Notes: generated by a model from the sequence alone, not told the origin. A DNA stretch of 64,000 nucleotides from Ornithinibacter sp. (GCA_029266735.1 JAQSWG010000019.1:1-64000); one strand, 5' to 3'. Numbered from the stretch's first letter, positions 31,464-41,488 are shown. Numbers and translations are program-made.

Positions 31464-31586
31464 GGATGTCCTCCTACTGAAGTGGTGTCACCACCCGTTG
31501 GTCGGGTGGTCGTGTCCATGAGGCGTCCCGGGTGAGGGACGTCTCGGATGCAGCGCCCTCCGGCGATGCGACCCCCATGAAAGACC

Positions 31587-32300
31587 ATGGTCCGGGCCGA
31601 GGACCTCCGAGTGGAGACCAAGCCGGACCTCAGCCTGGTGAGCGACGCCGACCGGGACGCCGAGGAGCTCATCCGGGGTCAGCTCAAGCGCACCCGGCCC
31701 CGCGACGCCGTCATCGGTGAGGAGTTCGCCCCGACGGGCTCCAGCCCGCGGCAGTGGGTCGTAGACCCGATCGACGGCACCCACAACTTCGTCCGCGGCG
31801 TTCCGGTGTGGGCGACGCTCATCTCCCTGGTCGACGACGGCCGGCCGGTTCTGGGGCTCGTCGCCGCCCCAGCGCTCGGTCGCCGGTGGTGGGCCGCCCT
31901 GGGGTCGGGCGCCTGGGCGGGCCGCAGCCTCACGTCGGCGAAGCAGCTCCACGTCTCGGGCATCGCGCGCCTGGAGGACGCCTCGCTCTCGTGCTCGAGC
32001 TACACCTCGTGGTCGAGCGTGGACCGCGAGCGAGAGGTGCTCGACCTCGCGCGGGCCTGCTGGCGGGAGCGCGCGTTCGGCGACTTCTGGTCGTACATGC
32101 TGCTGGCGGAGGGCGCCGTCGACATCGCGGCGGAGCCGGAGCTCGGGCTCCACGACATGGCAGCGCTCGTGCCGATCGTGACCGAGGCCGGAGGTCGGTT
32201 CACGTCGCTGGCGGGGGTCGACGGCCCCCACGGCGGGAACGCGGTGGCGACCAACGGGCTGCTCCACGACGAGGTCCTCCGCCGCATCGGCACCGCCTGA
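31587..32300 (+). CDS. hisN: Histidinol-phosphatase (IMPase family), N-terminus disturbed
   Basis: HisN removes phosphate from histidinol phosphate. From ATG 31587 there are 237 residues with VETKPDLSLVSDADR, the metal-binding GEE and DPIDGTHNF, and LHDMAALVPIVTEAGG, so the active site is present. The family usually has about 25 more N-terminal residues. A stop (31578-31580) closes this frame just upstream. The neighbouring frame from GTG 31532 reads RDVSDAAPSGDATPM, resembling the missing helix. A one-base frameshift near 31580 or a truncation beside the transporter operon would explain this. Confidence 0.75.
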   Translation: MVRAEDLRVETKPDLSLVSDADRDAEELIRGQLKRTRPRDAVIGEEFAPTGSSPRQWVVDPIDGTHNFVRGVPVWATLISLVDDGRPVLGLVAAPALGRRWWAALGSGAWAGRSLTSAKQLHVSGIARLEDASLSCSSYTSWSSVDREREVLDLARACWRERAFGDFWSYMLLAEGAVDIAAEPELGLHDMAALVPIVTEAGGRFTSLAGVDGPHGGNAVATNGLLHDEVLRRIGTA

Positions 32301-32328
32301 CGGCATCCGACCTCGTCAGCTTGCACCG

Positions 32329-32814
32329 TCAGAACAGGGCGTCCTGGTCCGCCTCGGTGGCCACCCGCTCGAGGCGGAGGAGCAGCGCCTTGCGCTCGAG
32401 CCCCCCGGCATACCCCGTCAACGTCCCGTCGGACCCGATGACCCGGTGGCAGGGGAGCACCACGGGGATGGGGTTGGCGCCGTTGGCGGCACCGACCGCC
32501 CGAGCGGCGCCCGGCGGTAGCCCCAGACGGACAGCGAGGGCCCCATAGGTCGTCGTGGTCCCCCACGGGACGGTGGCCAGCACGTTCCACACCCGTCGCT
32601 GGAAGTCGGTCCCGCGAGGGCGCAGCGGGAGGTCGAAGGTCCGCCGCTCCCCCGCGAAGTACTCCCTCAGCTGGTCGTGCGCGCGGCGCAGCAGGTCCGA
32701 TCCACCACGTTCGTGCTCGGGTGACCCGTCGACCGGGGCGTCGAACCGGATCGCCACCAGCGTGCCACCGTCGTCGACGAGCTCGAGCCGTCCGATCGGG
32801 GTGCTCAGGACCAC
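32329..32814 (-). CDS. ogt: Methylated-DNA-[protein]-cysteine S-methyltransferase
   Basis: A suicide repair enzyme that takes alkyl groups from O6-alkylguanine. The 161-residue protein has the winged-helix entry [18 protein letters not shown], the arginine-finger region, and the acceptor cysteine in [10 protein letters not shown]. The GTG at 32814, 32 nt after the M16 peptidase stop, gives a normal length; a TTG further upstream is possible. It is the last gene of a unit with the two peptidases. Confidence 0.9.
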   Translation of the reverse strand: MVLSTPIGRLELVDDGGTLVAIRFDAPVDGSPEHERGGSDLLRRAHDQLREYFAGERRTFDLPLRPRGTDFQRRVWNVLATVPWGTTTTYGALAVRLGLPPGAARAVGAANGANPIPVVLPCHRVIGSDGTLTGYAGGLERKALLLRLERVATEADQDALF

Positions 32815-32845
32815 CGAGCGCGTACGCCCACCCCCACGTGCACGC

Positions 32846-34198
32846 TCAGAGGTCAACGGTGACCACCGGTCCGGCCACCCGGCCCTCCAGCGCGGGCACG
32901 ATGGTCCCGGCATCCCCGACGAGGACGACGGTCCACTCGCCCCTCGCCACCCGGCGGTACGCGGCGTCGAGGTCGTCACGAGTGAGCCCCGGCAGGGCAC
33001 GCAGCGTCCGGGTCGTGAAGTCCAGCGGCAGCCGCTCCAGCGCCAGCGCCGCGGTCTCGTCGGCCACCGCGTCGGCGGTCGCATAGCGTCCCGGGGCGGT
33101 CTTGGCGACGTAGTCCACGCCCGCGCGCAGCTCGTCGTCCGTGAAGCCGGCCCGAGCGGCGCCGTCGAGGATGGTGAGGAGGATCTCGACCGCCTCCCCG
33201 GTGACCTCCGAGCGCACCGACCCCGCCGTGACGAACGAGCCACCCGCCACCCGCGGGCGGAACGCCGAGCGGATGCCGTACGTGTAGCCCTTCTCCTCGC
33301 GCAGCACGGCGTCGATCCGGGCGCTCGGTGAACCGCCGAGGACGAACGAGATCACCGGGTGCGGAGCCCACCCGTGCGGCGTCGAGCGGTCCGGACCGGG
33401 GCGGCCCACGGAGATCTCGGTCTGGACGGAGTCCGGCCGGTCCACGACGACGACCCTGGCGGCGTCCGGCGCCGGCACCGGAGCGGCCGGCGGAGGTACC
33501 TGGCGGTGGCGTGGGGCGGACCAGGTGCCGAGGGTTCCCTCGAGCACCTCCGCGACCGGGACGCCCGTGAGGTCCCCGGCGACCACCACCGTGGCGCCCT
33601 GCGGGCCTACCGAGGTCGCGTGGAACTCGACGAGGTCGTCCCGGGTCAGCGCACCGACGGTCTCCCGGGTGCCGCCGGTGGGGAGGGCGGCCCGCTCGCC
33701 GGGCGCCCACAGCGTGCGGGCCAGCTCCTTCGCGGCACGGTGGGAGGCAGACGCGCGCTCCTGCTCGATCTCCGCCAGCCGGTTGCGCAGGATGCGCCGG
33801 ACCTCGGTCTCGGGGAAGATCGCGTCCGCGACCGCCTCCCGCACCAGACCGGCCGCCGTCTCGAGGTGTCGCTTCGGGACGTCGACGTCGACCAGCAGAC
33901 CCCCGTCCGAGACACCGGCGCCGAGCACCATCCCACGCCGTTCCATGAGCTCGGCGAACGCCTCGGCATCATGCGCCGAGGTCCCCTCGTCGAGCAGCCG
34001 GGCCGTCATGGCGGCGATGCCCTCCTTGCCGGGAGGCTCGGCGGACAGCGCCGTGGGAACCACGACGCGCAGCGAGAGGACGTACTGCCCCGGCAGGTCG
34101 TGGGCGAGGACGCGGACCCCGTTACCCATGAGGTGCTCGGCCGCGACCGGGTAGGTCCACGGACGGGGCGGGGCCACCTGGGGCCGGACGAGGCTCAC
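32846..34198 (-). CDS. M16-family peptidase homologue lacking the zinc motif
   Basis: A 450-residue M16 protein. The site where HXXEH should stand reads [19 protein letters not shown], without the metal ligands, so this is the non-catalytic partner typical of two-gene bacterial M16 systems. The C-terminal domain keeps the [12 protein letters not shown] substrate-binding pattern. The GTG start overlaps the stop of the catalytic partner (GTGA), fitting a heterodimer made in equal amounts. Confidence 0.88.
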   Translation of the reverse strand: MSLVRPQVAPPRPWTYPVAAEHLMGNGVRVLAHDLPGQYVLSLRVVVPTALSAEPPGKEGIAAMTARLLDEGTSAHDAEAFAELMERRGMVLGAGVSDGGLLVDVDVPKRHLETAAGLVREAVADAIFPETEVRRILRNRLAEIEQERASASHRAAKELARTLWAPGERAALPTGGTRETVGALTRDDLVEFHATSVGPQGATVVVAGDLTGVPVAEVLEGTLGTWSAPRHRQVPPPAAPVPAPDAARVVVVDRPDSVQTEISVGRPGPDRSTPHGWAPHPVISFVLGGSPSARIDAVLREEKGYTYGIRSAFRPRVAGGSFVTAGSVRSEVTGEAVEILLTILDGAARAGFTDDELRAGVDYVAKTAPGRYATADAVADETAALALERLPLDFTTRTLRALPGLTRDDLDAAYRRVARGEWTVVLVGDAGTIVPALEGRVAGPVVTVDL

Positions 34199-35511
34199 GC
34201 GACGGCCTCGCTACCGGCATCCTCGGAGTTCTCGTCGGCAGCATCTTCGGACCCGAGGTAGGCGACGACGGCCCGGCTCTGCGGACGCAGCCAACGGTGG
34301 GCGGCCGCGACGACCTGCTCCGCGGTCACCGCACGCAGCCGGTCGAGGTGGGTGTTGACGACCTCCGGGTCGTCGTGGAGCAGCAGGTGGTGGCTGATGA
34401 GGTCGGCCCGCTCCTCCTGGCTCGCCAGGGCCGAGAGCCAGGACCGCTCCGACTGGGCGAGGGATGCCTCGAGCTCGACCTCGGTCGGGCCGCCGGCGAG
34501 GAAGGCGTCCAGCTCCTCGGCGAAGGCGGCCTCCACGGTCGCGGCGTCGACGCCGGGAGCGACGTCGAGCACGACGAAGCCCAGCGACGCACCGTCGACC
34601 AGGCCCCATGCCGTTGCGTGCGCACCGAGCGCCGTCTGCTCACGCCGCACGAGCCGCTTGACGAGGCGCGAGGTACCGAGGCCACCGATGCAGTCCAGGG
34701 CCACGGCCGCAGCGAGGAACTCGTCCGTCTCGTCGACGGGGAGCCGGAAGGCGATGTGCAGCCGGTCGTTGGGCACGACCTCGTGGCGGTCGACCCGCAC
34801 CGGCTCCGTGATCGGTTCGAGCTGCGCGTGATGCGCCCGGGCCTTCCCCGCGCTCGACGGCAGCCCACCGAAGTGGCGCTCGACCAGCTCGAAACCGGCG
34901 TCGGGCGTGATGTCACCGCACAGGGTGAGCACCGTGTTGTCCGGTGCGTAGTAGCGACGGAAGAACGCGTGGACGTCCGCGAGGCTCGCGGCGTCGAGGT
35001 CCTCCATCGAGCCGATCGTCGGGTGGTGGTACGGGTGACCTTCCGGAAAGACGGCGGCGTAGACGTCGATGAGGGCAGTGCCGTACGGCTGGTTGTCGTA
35101 CCGCTGGCGCTTCTCCTCCTTGACGACGTCACGCTGGTTGTCGAGGTTCTCCTGCGTCACGGCGTCGAGGAGGTGCCCGTGCCGGTCCGCCTCGAGCCAG
35201 AGGGCCAGCTCCACTGCCCCGGTGGGCACGGTCTCGAAGTAGTTCGTGCGGTCGAACCAGGTCGTGGCGTTGAGCCGTCCGCCCTCGGCCATGAGCGCTT
35301 CGAAGTGCTCACCGCTGCGCACGTTGCGTGACCCCTGGAACATGAGGTGCTCGAAGAGGTGCGCGAAGCCGGTGCGTCCGAGGGTCTCGTGACGCGAGCC
35401 GACGCCCACCCAGAGGTTGACCGTGACGTTGGGGACCGTGTGGTCCGGGCTCACGACGACGCGCAACCCGTTGGGGAGCGTCCGACGGTGGATGGGGTAG
35501 TCCAGCGGCAT
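34195..35511 (-). CDS. M16-family zinc peptidase, catalytic subunit
   Basis: A 438-residue processing-peptidase-like protein. The inverted zinc motif HLFEH is near residue 50, and a downstream Glu completes the site (VVKEEKRQRYDNQPYG). The ATG at 35511 is preferred to the GTG 9 bp upstream because TAGGGT stands 7 nt before it, a leaderless arrangement. It pairs with the next gene. Confidence 0.92.
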   Translation of the reverse strand: MPLDYPIHRRTLPNGLRVVVSPDHTVPNVTVNLWVGVGSRHETLGRTGFAHLFEHLMFQGSRNVRSGEHFEALMAEGGRLNATTWFDRTNYFETVPTGAVELALWLEADRHGHLLDAVTQENLDNQRDVVKEEKRQRYDNQPYGTALIDVYAAVFPEGHPYHHPTIGSMEDLDAASLADVHAFFRRYYAPDNTVLTLCGDITPDAGFELVERHFGGLPSSAGKARAHHAQLEPITEPVRVDRHEVVPNDRLHIAFRLPVDETDEFLAAAVALDCIGGLGTSRLVKRLVRREQTALGAHATAWGLVDGASLGFVVLDVAPGVDAATVEAAFAEELDAFLAGGPTEVELEASLAQSERSWLSALASQEERADLISHHLLLHDDPEVVNTHLDRLRAVTAEQVVAAAHRWLRPQSRAVVAYLGSEDAADENSEDAGSEAVA

Positions 35512-35518
35512 GCCGGTC

Positions 35519-35524
35519 ACCCTA
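35519..35524 (-). promoter_or_regulatory. -10 box for the M16 peptidase pair
   Basis: On the minus strand TAGGGT is followed by 7 nt and ATG 35511. The box overlaps the other possible start (GTG 35520), which argues against that start. Confidence 0.5.
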
Positions 35525-35567
35525 CGTCGGGCTCGGGTGGACAGCCGGCGGATGCCGGAACAGCGGT

Positions 35568-36983
35568 TCAGGCGCTGGTGCGGCGGCGGTCCTCGAGCTC
35601 GGCGACCCCGGTGACCTCACCGTCAGCCGGGTCGCTGGGGATCGAGGGGGCCTGGTCCGCCGTCAGCGAGTCCATGGCCCGGCGACCGAACACCTGCTGC
35701 TGGGTGGCGACCCGCTGGGCGCGCCCGCGTCCGAGGAAGCTGACCGCCCAGTGGAGCAGGGTCGTGACGCGGTGCTTGAACCCGATGATGTAGACGAGGT
35801 GGATGGCGAGCCACAGCACCCACGCGAAGAACCCGGAGAAGCGCAGGCGGCCGATGGAGGCGACGGCGCTGAAGCGCGAGATCGTCGCCATCGACCCCTT
35901 GTCGAAGTACTCGAACCGCGGTTCGGTCTCCTTGCCGTCGAGGCGCCGGGTGATCTGCCGAGCGGCGAAACGGGCGCCCTGGATGGCGACCTGGGCGACG
36001 CCCGGGAGGTCGTCGAGCGACATCATGTCCCCGACCACGTAGATCTCGGGATGCCCGGGCACGGTGAGGTCGGGGAGCACCTTGATCCGCCCGGCCCGGT
36101 CGACCTCCACGCCCGACTGCTCGGCGATCTGTCGGCCGAGCGGGCTCGCCTGGACTCCGGCCGCCCACACCTTGGTCAGCGCCTCGACGCGGGTGGAGCT
36201 GCCGTCCGGCTCCGTCACGGTGATGCCCGTCGCGTCGACGTCGGTGACGGTCGTCCCCAGGCGCACGTCGACACCCATCCGGTTCAGCCGTGCGCGGGCC
36301 GCCTCCCCGAGGCGGTCACCGAACGCCGGAAGCACCTGGTCGACGGCGTCGAGGAGGATGATCCGCGCCTTGGTGGGGTCGATTCGCCGGAAGTCGTTCC
36401 GGAGCGTGCGGTTCGCGAGCTCGGCGATCTGGCCCGCCATCTCGACGCCCGTGGGTCCAGCGCCCACGACGACGAAGGTCAGGGCCCGCTCCTGCTCCGC
36501 CGGGGTCCGGGCGAGCTCCGCGATCTCGAAGGCGCCGAAGATGCGGCCGCGCAGCTCCAGAGCGTCGTCGATGGACTTCATGCCGGGCGCGTGACGGGCG
36601 AACTCGTCGTTGCCGAACCACGACTGACCGGCGCCGGCGGCGACGAGCAGCGAGTCGTACGGCGTCACCCGCTCCCGGCCCAGCACCTGCGAGGTGACGG
36701 TGCGCGCCTCCAGGTCCACGCCCGTCACGGTTCCCAGCAGGACCGTGGCGTTCCTCTGACGAGCCAGCACCTCGCGGGTGCTGGGGGCGATCTCCCCCTC
36801 GGAGAGGATCCCTGTCGCGACCTGGTAGAGCAGGGGCTGGAACAGGTGGTGCGTCGTCGAGGCGATCAGGGTGATCTCGACGTCCTTGCGGCGCCGGAGA
36901 GCCTGGGTGCCGAAGAGACCGCCGAAACCGGAACCGATGACGACGACGCGATGGGTGCTCACGGGAGGTCCAACGCGGCTCAC
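35568..36983 (-). CDS. ndh: Type II NADH dehydrogenase
   Basis: A non-proton-pumping NADH:menaquinone oxidoreductase. The FAD-binding motif is VVVIGSGFGGLFG, the NADH-binding motif is VVVGAGPTGVEMAGQIAEL, and the quinone-site region is IQGARFAARQI. The C-terminal amphipathic/membrane part includes FFAWVLWLAIHLVYIIGFKHR. GTG 36983 is chosen because CATACT lies 6 nt upstream (leaderless); GTG 36962 or ATG 37052 are alternatives. Length is about 471 residues. Confidence 0.9.
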   Translation of the reverse strand: MSRVGPPVSTHRVVVIGSGFGGLFGTQALRRRKDVEITLIASTTHHLFQPLLYQVATGILSEGEIAPSTREVLARQRNATVLLGTVTGVDLEARTVTSQVLGRERVTPYDSLLVAAGAGQSWFGNDEFARHAPGMKSIDDALELRGRIFGAFEIAELARTPAEQERALTFVVVGAGPTGVEMAGQIAELANRTLRNDFRRIDPTKARIILLDAVDQVLPAFGDRLGEAARARLNRMGVDVRLGTTVTDVDATGITVTEPDGSSTRVEALTKVWAAGVQASPLGRQIAEQSGVEVDRAGRIKVLPDLTVPGHPEIYVVGDMMSLDDLPGVAQVAIQGARFAARQITRRLDGKETEPRFEYFDKGSMATISRFSAVASIGRLRFSGFFAWVLWLAIHLVYIIGFKHRVTTLLHWAVSFLGRGRAQRVATQQQVFGRRAMDSLTADQAPSIPSDPADGEVTGVAELEDRRRTSA

Positions 36984-36989
36984 CGAGCC

Positions 36990-36995
36990 AGTATG
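36990..36995 (-). promoter_or_regulatory. Possible -10 box for ndh
   Basis: On the minus strand CATACT precedes GTG 36983 by 6 nt. It differs from TANNNT at the first base, so support is weaker than for the other sites. Confidence 0.35.
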
Positions 36996-37162
36996 CCGGG
37001 GGCGCCCCACCGTGGTGGAGGTCACGTCGCGGTGGTCCGACGTCCCGCTCACCCCGTGCGGATGATGCCGCGCCGACCCGACGAGCGTTGGCTGGACGCA
37101 GCGCCCCCGCCCCTGTGCCGGTGGTGGCGGCCCGACTCATCCCGACGGATCAGGAGGCCGAC

Positions 37163-38002
37163 ATGTGTCGTTGGCTCGCGTACTCCGGCTCACCGGTGCT
37201 CCTCGAGGACCTCCTCTACAAGCCGGCGAACTCCCTGGTGGTCCAGAGCAAGCACTCACGGATGGGTGCGACGACCACCAACGGCGACGGCTTCGGCGTC
37301 GGCTGGTACGGCGCGTACGAGACCCCGGGGCTGTTCCGGAGCACGGAGCCGGCCTGGAACGACCTCAACCTGCGTGAGCTGTCCGCCCACGCGCGAGCCG
37401 GCCGGGTGTTCGCCCACATCAGGGCCTCGACGGGCTCAGCCGTGCAGCAGACCAACTGCCACCCGTTCCGTCACGGGAACTGGCTGTGGATGCACAACGG
37501 CTACCTCGCGGGCTTCCGCGAGATGAAGCGCGACCTCGCGATGGAGGTGGACCCCGACCTCTTCGCCGACATCGAAGGCTCCACCGACTCCGAGATGCTC
37601 TTCTTCCTCGCGCTCAGCTTCGGGCTGCGCGACGACCCCCGGGCCGGCGTGGCGCGCGCGGTCGGGCTCGTCGAGGAGGTGGGACACAGCCATGGCATCG
37701 ACTTCCCGGTGCAGATGACAGTGGCCACGACCGACGGGGACACCACGTGGGCCTTCCGGTACTCCAGCGAGGGGATGTCGCGGTCGCTGTTCCAGAGCAC
37801 CGACGTCTCGACGCTTCGGGCGCAGTACCCGGACAACCCGGTGCTGCACGACCTCTCGGACGACGCCCGCCTCGTGGTGTCCGAGCCTCTGGGCGACCTG
37901 CAGGGAGCCTGGCGCGACATCCCGGAGGCGTCCAGCGTCATGGTGCACGGCGCCGATGACGAGGTGGTGCCGTTCGCGCCGACGTCCCCGGTCGCGCTCT
38001 AG
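37163..38002 (+). CDS. Class II glutamine amidotransferase domain protein
   Basis: A 279-residue Ntn-type amidotransferase. It begins MCRWLAYSGSP, so Cys2 becomes the N-terminal nucleophile after Met removal. HIRASTGSAVQQTNCHPF and WMHNGYLAGF are the glutamine-site motifs. It resembles YafJ-type stand-alone proteins; EgtC of ergothioneine synthesis is a relative, but no egt genes are nearby. The ribosome site is AGGAGG, 7 nt before the ATG. Confidence 0.87.
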   Translation: MCRWLAYSGSPVLLEDLLYKPANSLVVQSKHSRMGATTTNGDGFGVGWYGAYETPGLFRSTEPAWNDLNLRELSAHARAGRVFAHIRASTGSAVQQTNCHPFRHGNWLWMHNGYLAGFREMKRDLAMEVDPDLFADIEGSTDSEMLFFLALSFGLRDDPRAGVARAVGLVEEVGHSHGIDFPVQMTVATTDGDTTWAFRYSSEGMSRSLFQSTDVSTLRAQYPDNPVLHDLSDDARLVVSEPLGDLQGAWRDIPEASSVMVHGADDEVVPFAPTSPVAL

Positions 38003-38034
38003 CAAGGCCTCCGCACCCGAGGAGCCCGGGAATG

Positions 38035-38072
38035 GAGAAGGTCCGGCCGGCTGCTGCCGGTCGGACCTTCTC
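38035..38072. terminator. Strong hairpin between amidotransferase gene and tRNA
   Basis: A 16-bp stem starting GAGAAGGTCCGG, with one G-T wobble and a CTGCTG loop, lies 7 bp past the 3' end of the tRNA and 32 bp past the amidotransferase gene. It can serve both strands. Confidence 0.75.
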
Positions 38073-38079
38073 GATCGTG

Positions 38080-38153
38080 TAGCGGGGGCAGGATTTGAAC
38101 CTGCGACCTCCGGGTTATGAGCCCGGCGAGCTACCGAGCTGCTCCACCCCGCG
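38080..38153 (-). tRNA. Initiator tRNA-fMet(CAT)
   Basis: A 74-nt cloverleaf on the minus strand with anticodon CAT. The acceptor stem begins CGCGGGG and faces CCCCGCT, leaving the unpaired first position (C1 opposite T72) that marks initiator tRNAs. The anticodon stem has the three G-C pairs (GGGCTCATAACCC) needed for P-site entry. The T-loop is GGTTCAAATCC. CCA is not encoded. Confidence 0.95.
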
Positions 38154-38258
38154 TCGAGTGAGTCACGGCTCCGAAGAACCGCGCTCGGTATGGCCCGAGC
38201 GTACGTGACCCAGCCGTTCCGGGCCAAATCGACGCCTCGCCCCGAAGCGCCACCCCAT

Positions 38259-38316
38259 CGAGATGAGGCAACACGCCGACCGGACCCGGGGTCCGCCTGC
38301 GTGTTGCCTCCTCTCG
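38259..38316 (-). terminator. Terminator of the UPF0182 gene
   Basis: The 12-bp arms GAGGCAACACGC and GCGTGTTGCCTC are lengthened after one mismatch by CGAGA/TCTCG. The loop holds a second small hairpin (GGACC/GGTCC). It ends 12 bp downstream of the UPF0182 stop codon. Confidence 0.75.
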
Positions 38317-38327
38317 ACCGTCTCGGC

Positions 38328-41300
38328 TCAGCCGGTCGGGGACGGACTGGGTGACACCGCCGCCGACCCGCCGGGTGACGGGCTCGGCGACGGAGTGGCG
38401 GCGTCCGGGATGAGCTGGGGGGCGATGGCCTGGGCGCGCTTGATCGCCGCGTCCAGCCGCTGCTGGGCGACGCCGTAGGCGGCGAAGTCACCCGCCTTGA
38501 GCGCCTCCTGCCCCGCCGCGTAGGCGTTCTGGATCTCGGTGAGCGCCGCGGCGAGCTGCGCCGCAGCGGAGCCACTGGGTGTGGACGGCTCACTGGGCTC
38601 GGCCGGCTCGCCGGGTTCCGGCGGGCTGTCCCCCGGCTGCTCCGCGCCGAAGAGCCCGCTGACCGCCTGCTCCAGCGTGTCTCCCCACGCGACCGTGGTG
38701 CCGTACACGGCGACGTTGATCTTGTTCTGCGGGAAGGACCCGGAGCCCGAAGCCGCCTGGACGTAGATGGGCTGCACGTAGAACATCCGACCCTCGAGCG
38801 GGAAGGTGAGCAGGTTGCCGAAGGTCAGCTCCTTGCCGGACTGCGAGTTGTTGGTGATGTACTGCGCCAACGACAGCTGCTCGGCGGGGTTCTGCGACCT
38901 CACCGGAGAGTTCTGGATCTGGTTGAGCACCTGCCCCGGTCCGGCCGGAGTCGTCGAGCCGAACTCCAGGAGTCGCAGGGATCCGTAGTCCTCGGCCGGT
39001 CGGCCGGCCTCGGAGCCGGCGTCGGCGTCGACCGCGAGGAGGCCACGGAGGATCTCCCGGCCCGCCTCGTCGTTGCTCGCGGGCACGAACGGCGAGGTGA
39101 TCGAGAACGCCGCCTCGTTCTCACCGGGCATCGCGATCGACTGGAAGACGACCGGCTGGTCCTGGAGGGGTGCGAACGGGTCTCGGGGCACCCTCCACCG
39201 GTCCGACCCGCTGTAGAAGTCGCCCGGGTTCGTCACGTGGTACTCGGTGATGAGCTCACGCTGGACCTTGAGGAGGTCCTGCGGGTAGCGGATGTGGGCC
39301 ATGAGGTCACCCGAGATCTCCGAGAGCGGGCGCACCGTCCCGGGGAAGGCGTTGTTCCACGCCTTGAGGATGGGGTCGCCGGTGTCCCACCCGTAGAGCT
39401 TGACACTGCCGTCATGGGCGTCGACCGTCGCCTTGACCGCGTTGCGGACGTAGTTCACCTGACCGGCGCCGACGGTCACGACGTTGGACCGCTGGGCGAC
39501 GGAGTCGGACGTCGCCTCGGCCAGCTCGAGGAGCCGGCTGTTGGGGTAGCTCGCCGAGGTGGTGAAGCCGTCGACGATCCACTGGACCCGGCCCTCGACG
39601 ACGGCGGGGTAGACGTTGCCGTCGAGCCGCAGCCACGGAGCCACGCGCTCGACCCGCTCGGTCGGAGAGCGGTGGTCGAGGATCCGGGAGGAGCTGTTGA
39701 CCGCGTCGGAGAGGAGGAAGTTGGCCTCCCGGTACTTCACGGCGTAGGCGAACCGGCGCAGGGCGGATCCGATGGGGACCCCGCCCTCCCCGGCATACGT
39801 GTTGTTGACCGCGACCTCGCCGTCCCCACCCGCGGGGAAGTCGAACTCGCGAGGGGACGCACCTGCGGGGGCGCCCACGACGGAGTACGTCGGGGACAGC
39901 TCGCCGAAGTAGACCCGCGGCTCGTACTCGCCGAGCGAGCTTCGACCGCCGCCCTCGAAGAACACCGGGTCACCTTCGGCGCTCCGCTGGTTGCCGTAGG
40001 CGGCGTAGAACCCGTAGCCGTGGGTGTAGATGGTGTGGTCGTTGAGCCAGTTGCGCTGGTTGTCCGGCAGGCCGTCGAGGTTGATCTCCCGCACGGCCAC
40101 CACCGCGTCACGGGTCTGCTCGTCGATGGTGTACCGGTCGACGTCGAGCGTGTCCGGGAAGGCGTAGTAGTCGCGCTGACCCTCGAGCTGCCGGAAGGTC
40201 GGGGCGACGACGTTCGGGTCGATGATGCGGACGCCGGGGATGTCGTTCGCCGCGGCGCGGACCACGTCCTGGTTGTCTGCGTCCGTCGCAGCCGGGTTGG
40301 GGATCCGCTCGACCCGGTTCAGCCCGAACGCCGTGCGCGTGGCCGTGATGTTCCGCTGGATGTACGGAGCCTCCAGCGACTTCTCCGACGGCCGCACCCG
40401 CAGCGACTGGATCAGCGCCGGATAGGCGCCCCCGACGACCACGGCCGTCACGACGAGCAGCACGACGCCCGTGATCGGCAGCCGCCAGCTGCGGCTCCAG
40501 ATGGCGGCGAGGAAGAACGCGGCGCACATCAGGGCCGCGACGGCGAGGATGGCCTTGGTCGGGAGGACCGCCTTGTCGTCGGTGTACGTGATGCCGGTGA
40601 GGAGCTGCCCCTTCTCGGTGGCCAGGGAGTAGCGGTCGAGCCAGTAGGAGGCCGCGCGGGTGAGCGCGATGAGGGCGCCGAGGACGCCGAGGTGGACGTA
40701 GGCCGCGCGGGTGGTCGGTCCGCGGCCCGGCAGCTGCAGGCCGCCGTAGACGTAGTGGGTGAATGCCCCGGCGATGAACGCGAGGACGAGCACCACCGTC
40801 ACGAAGCTCACGATGAAGCGCAGCCAGGGCAGCGTGAAGACGAAGAACCCGACGTCCATGCCGAACTGCGGGTCCTCGACACCGAAGGGCTCGCGGTTCG
40901 CCCACAGGAGGAAGGTGCGCCAGGCGCCCATGGACCCCGACCCGGCGAGCAGTCCGAGGACGACGGGGATGACGATGACGGCGAGGCGGCGCAGCGGCTC
41001 GATGGCCTGGCGGTACTGCTCGAGCACCTGCTGGGCCTGCGTGACGGGCACGTACAGCGGGCGGGTGCGGTAGGCGACGACGAGGCTGGCACCGACCGCC
41101 GCGCCGGTGAGGAGGGCGGCGCCGACGAAGATGCCGAGCTTGGTCGTCAGCTCCTTGACGAACACCGAGCGGAAGCCGACGGAGTCGTACCACCAGATGT
41201 CCGTGAGGAGGTCGGCCGCGATGCCGCCCAGGACGACCACGGCGAGCAGGACGACGATGGTCGTGCCGAGCGGCCCCCTCCGGCGCCGCGTGGCAGGTCG

Positions 41301-41393
41301 GGCCGGGGCGGCAGGGCCGTCGCTCCCGCCCCGGGGGCGTGCCGAACCGTCATCCGGACCCGCAGGCCCGTCGAACCACTCCGAGCGACTCAC
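38328..41393 (-). CDS. UPF0182 family membrane protein
   Basis: A 1021-residue protein with a basic, disordered start and about seven transmembrane segments in residues 40-330. A large extracytoplasmic domain follows (YYAFPDTLDVDRYTID, HTIYTHGYGFYAAYGNQRSA and others). The tail is rich in Pro, Ser, Glu and Ala. UPF0182 is found in actinobacteria and cyanobacteria; its function is unknown. The GTG start has GAGGAG upstream. It matches Rv3193c in the synteny block. Confidence 0.92.
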   Translation of the reverse strand: MSRSEWFDGPAGPDDGSARPRGGSDGPAAPARPATRRRRGPLGTTIVVLLAVVVLGGIAADLLTDIWWYDSVGFRSVFVKELTTKLGIFVGAALLTGAAVGASLVVAYRTRPLYVPVTQAQQVLEQYRQAIEPLRRLAVIVIPVVLGLLAGSGSMGAWRTFLLWANREPFGVEDPQFGMDVGFFVFTLPWLRFIVSFVTVVLVLAFIAGAFTHYVYGGLQLPGRGPTTRAAYVHLGVLGALIALTRAASYWLDRYSLATEKGQLLTGITYTDDKAVLPTKAILAVAALMCAAFFLAAIWSRSWRLPITGVVLLVVTAVVVGGAYPALIQSLRVRPSEKSLEAPYIQRNITATRTAFGLNRVERIPNPAATDADNQDVVRAAANDIPGVRIIDPNVVAPTFRQLEGQRDYYAFPDTLDVDRYTIDEQTRDAVVAVREINLDGLPDNQRNWLNDHTIYTHGYGFYAAYGNQRSAEGDPVFFEGGGRSSLGEYEPRVYFGELSPTYSVVGAPAGASPREFDFPAGGDGEVAVNNTYAGEGGVPIGSALRRFAYAVKYREANFLLSDAVNSSSRILDHRSPTERVERVAPWLRLDGNVYPAVVEGRVQWIVDGFTTSASYPNSRLLELAEATSDSVAQRSNVVTVGAGQVNYVRNAVKATVDAHDGSVKLYGWDTGDPILKAWNNAFPGTVRPLSEISGDLMAHIRYPQDLLKVQRELITEYHVTNPGDFYSGSDRWRVPRDPFAPLQDQPVVFQSIAMPGENEAAFSITSPFVPASNDEAGREILRGLLAVDADAGSEAGRPAEDYGSLRLLEFGSTTPAGPGQVLNQIQNSPVRSQNPAEQLSLAQYITNNSQSGKELTFGNLLTFPLEGRMFYVQPIYVQAASGSGSFPQNKINVAVYGTTVAWGDTLEQAVSGLFGAEQPGDSPPEPGEPAEPSEPSTPSGSAAAQLAAALTEIQNAYAAGQEALKAGDFAAYGVAQQRLDAAIKRAQAIAPQLIPDAATPSPSPSPGGSAAVSPSPSPTG

Positions 41394-41488
41394 TGCTCTC
41401 CTCGTCCCGTCGGCGGGGGTGCCCCGCGTCGACCGTGGGCGACGAATGTACCCCGGCTTCCTGCACGAGGATCGGGCACCATGGTCCG

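Noticed and set aside
29715-31535. Plus-strand frame of about 606 codons opposite the peptide-binding protein
   Set aside because: It is the antisense shadow of a well-supported lipoprotein gene and has no domain signature.
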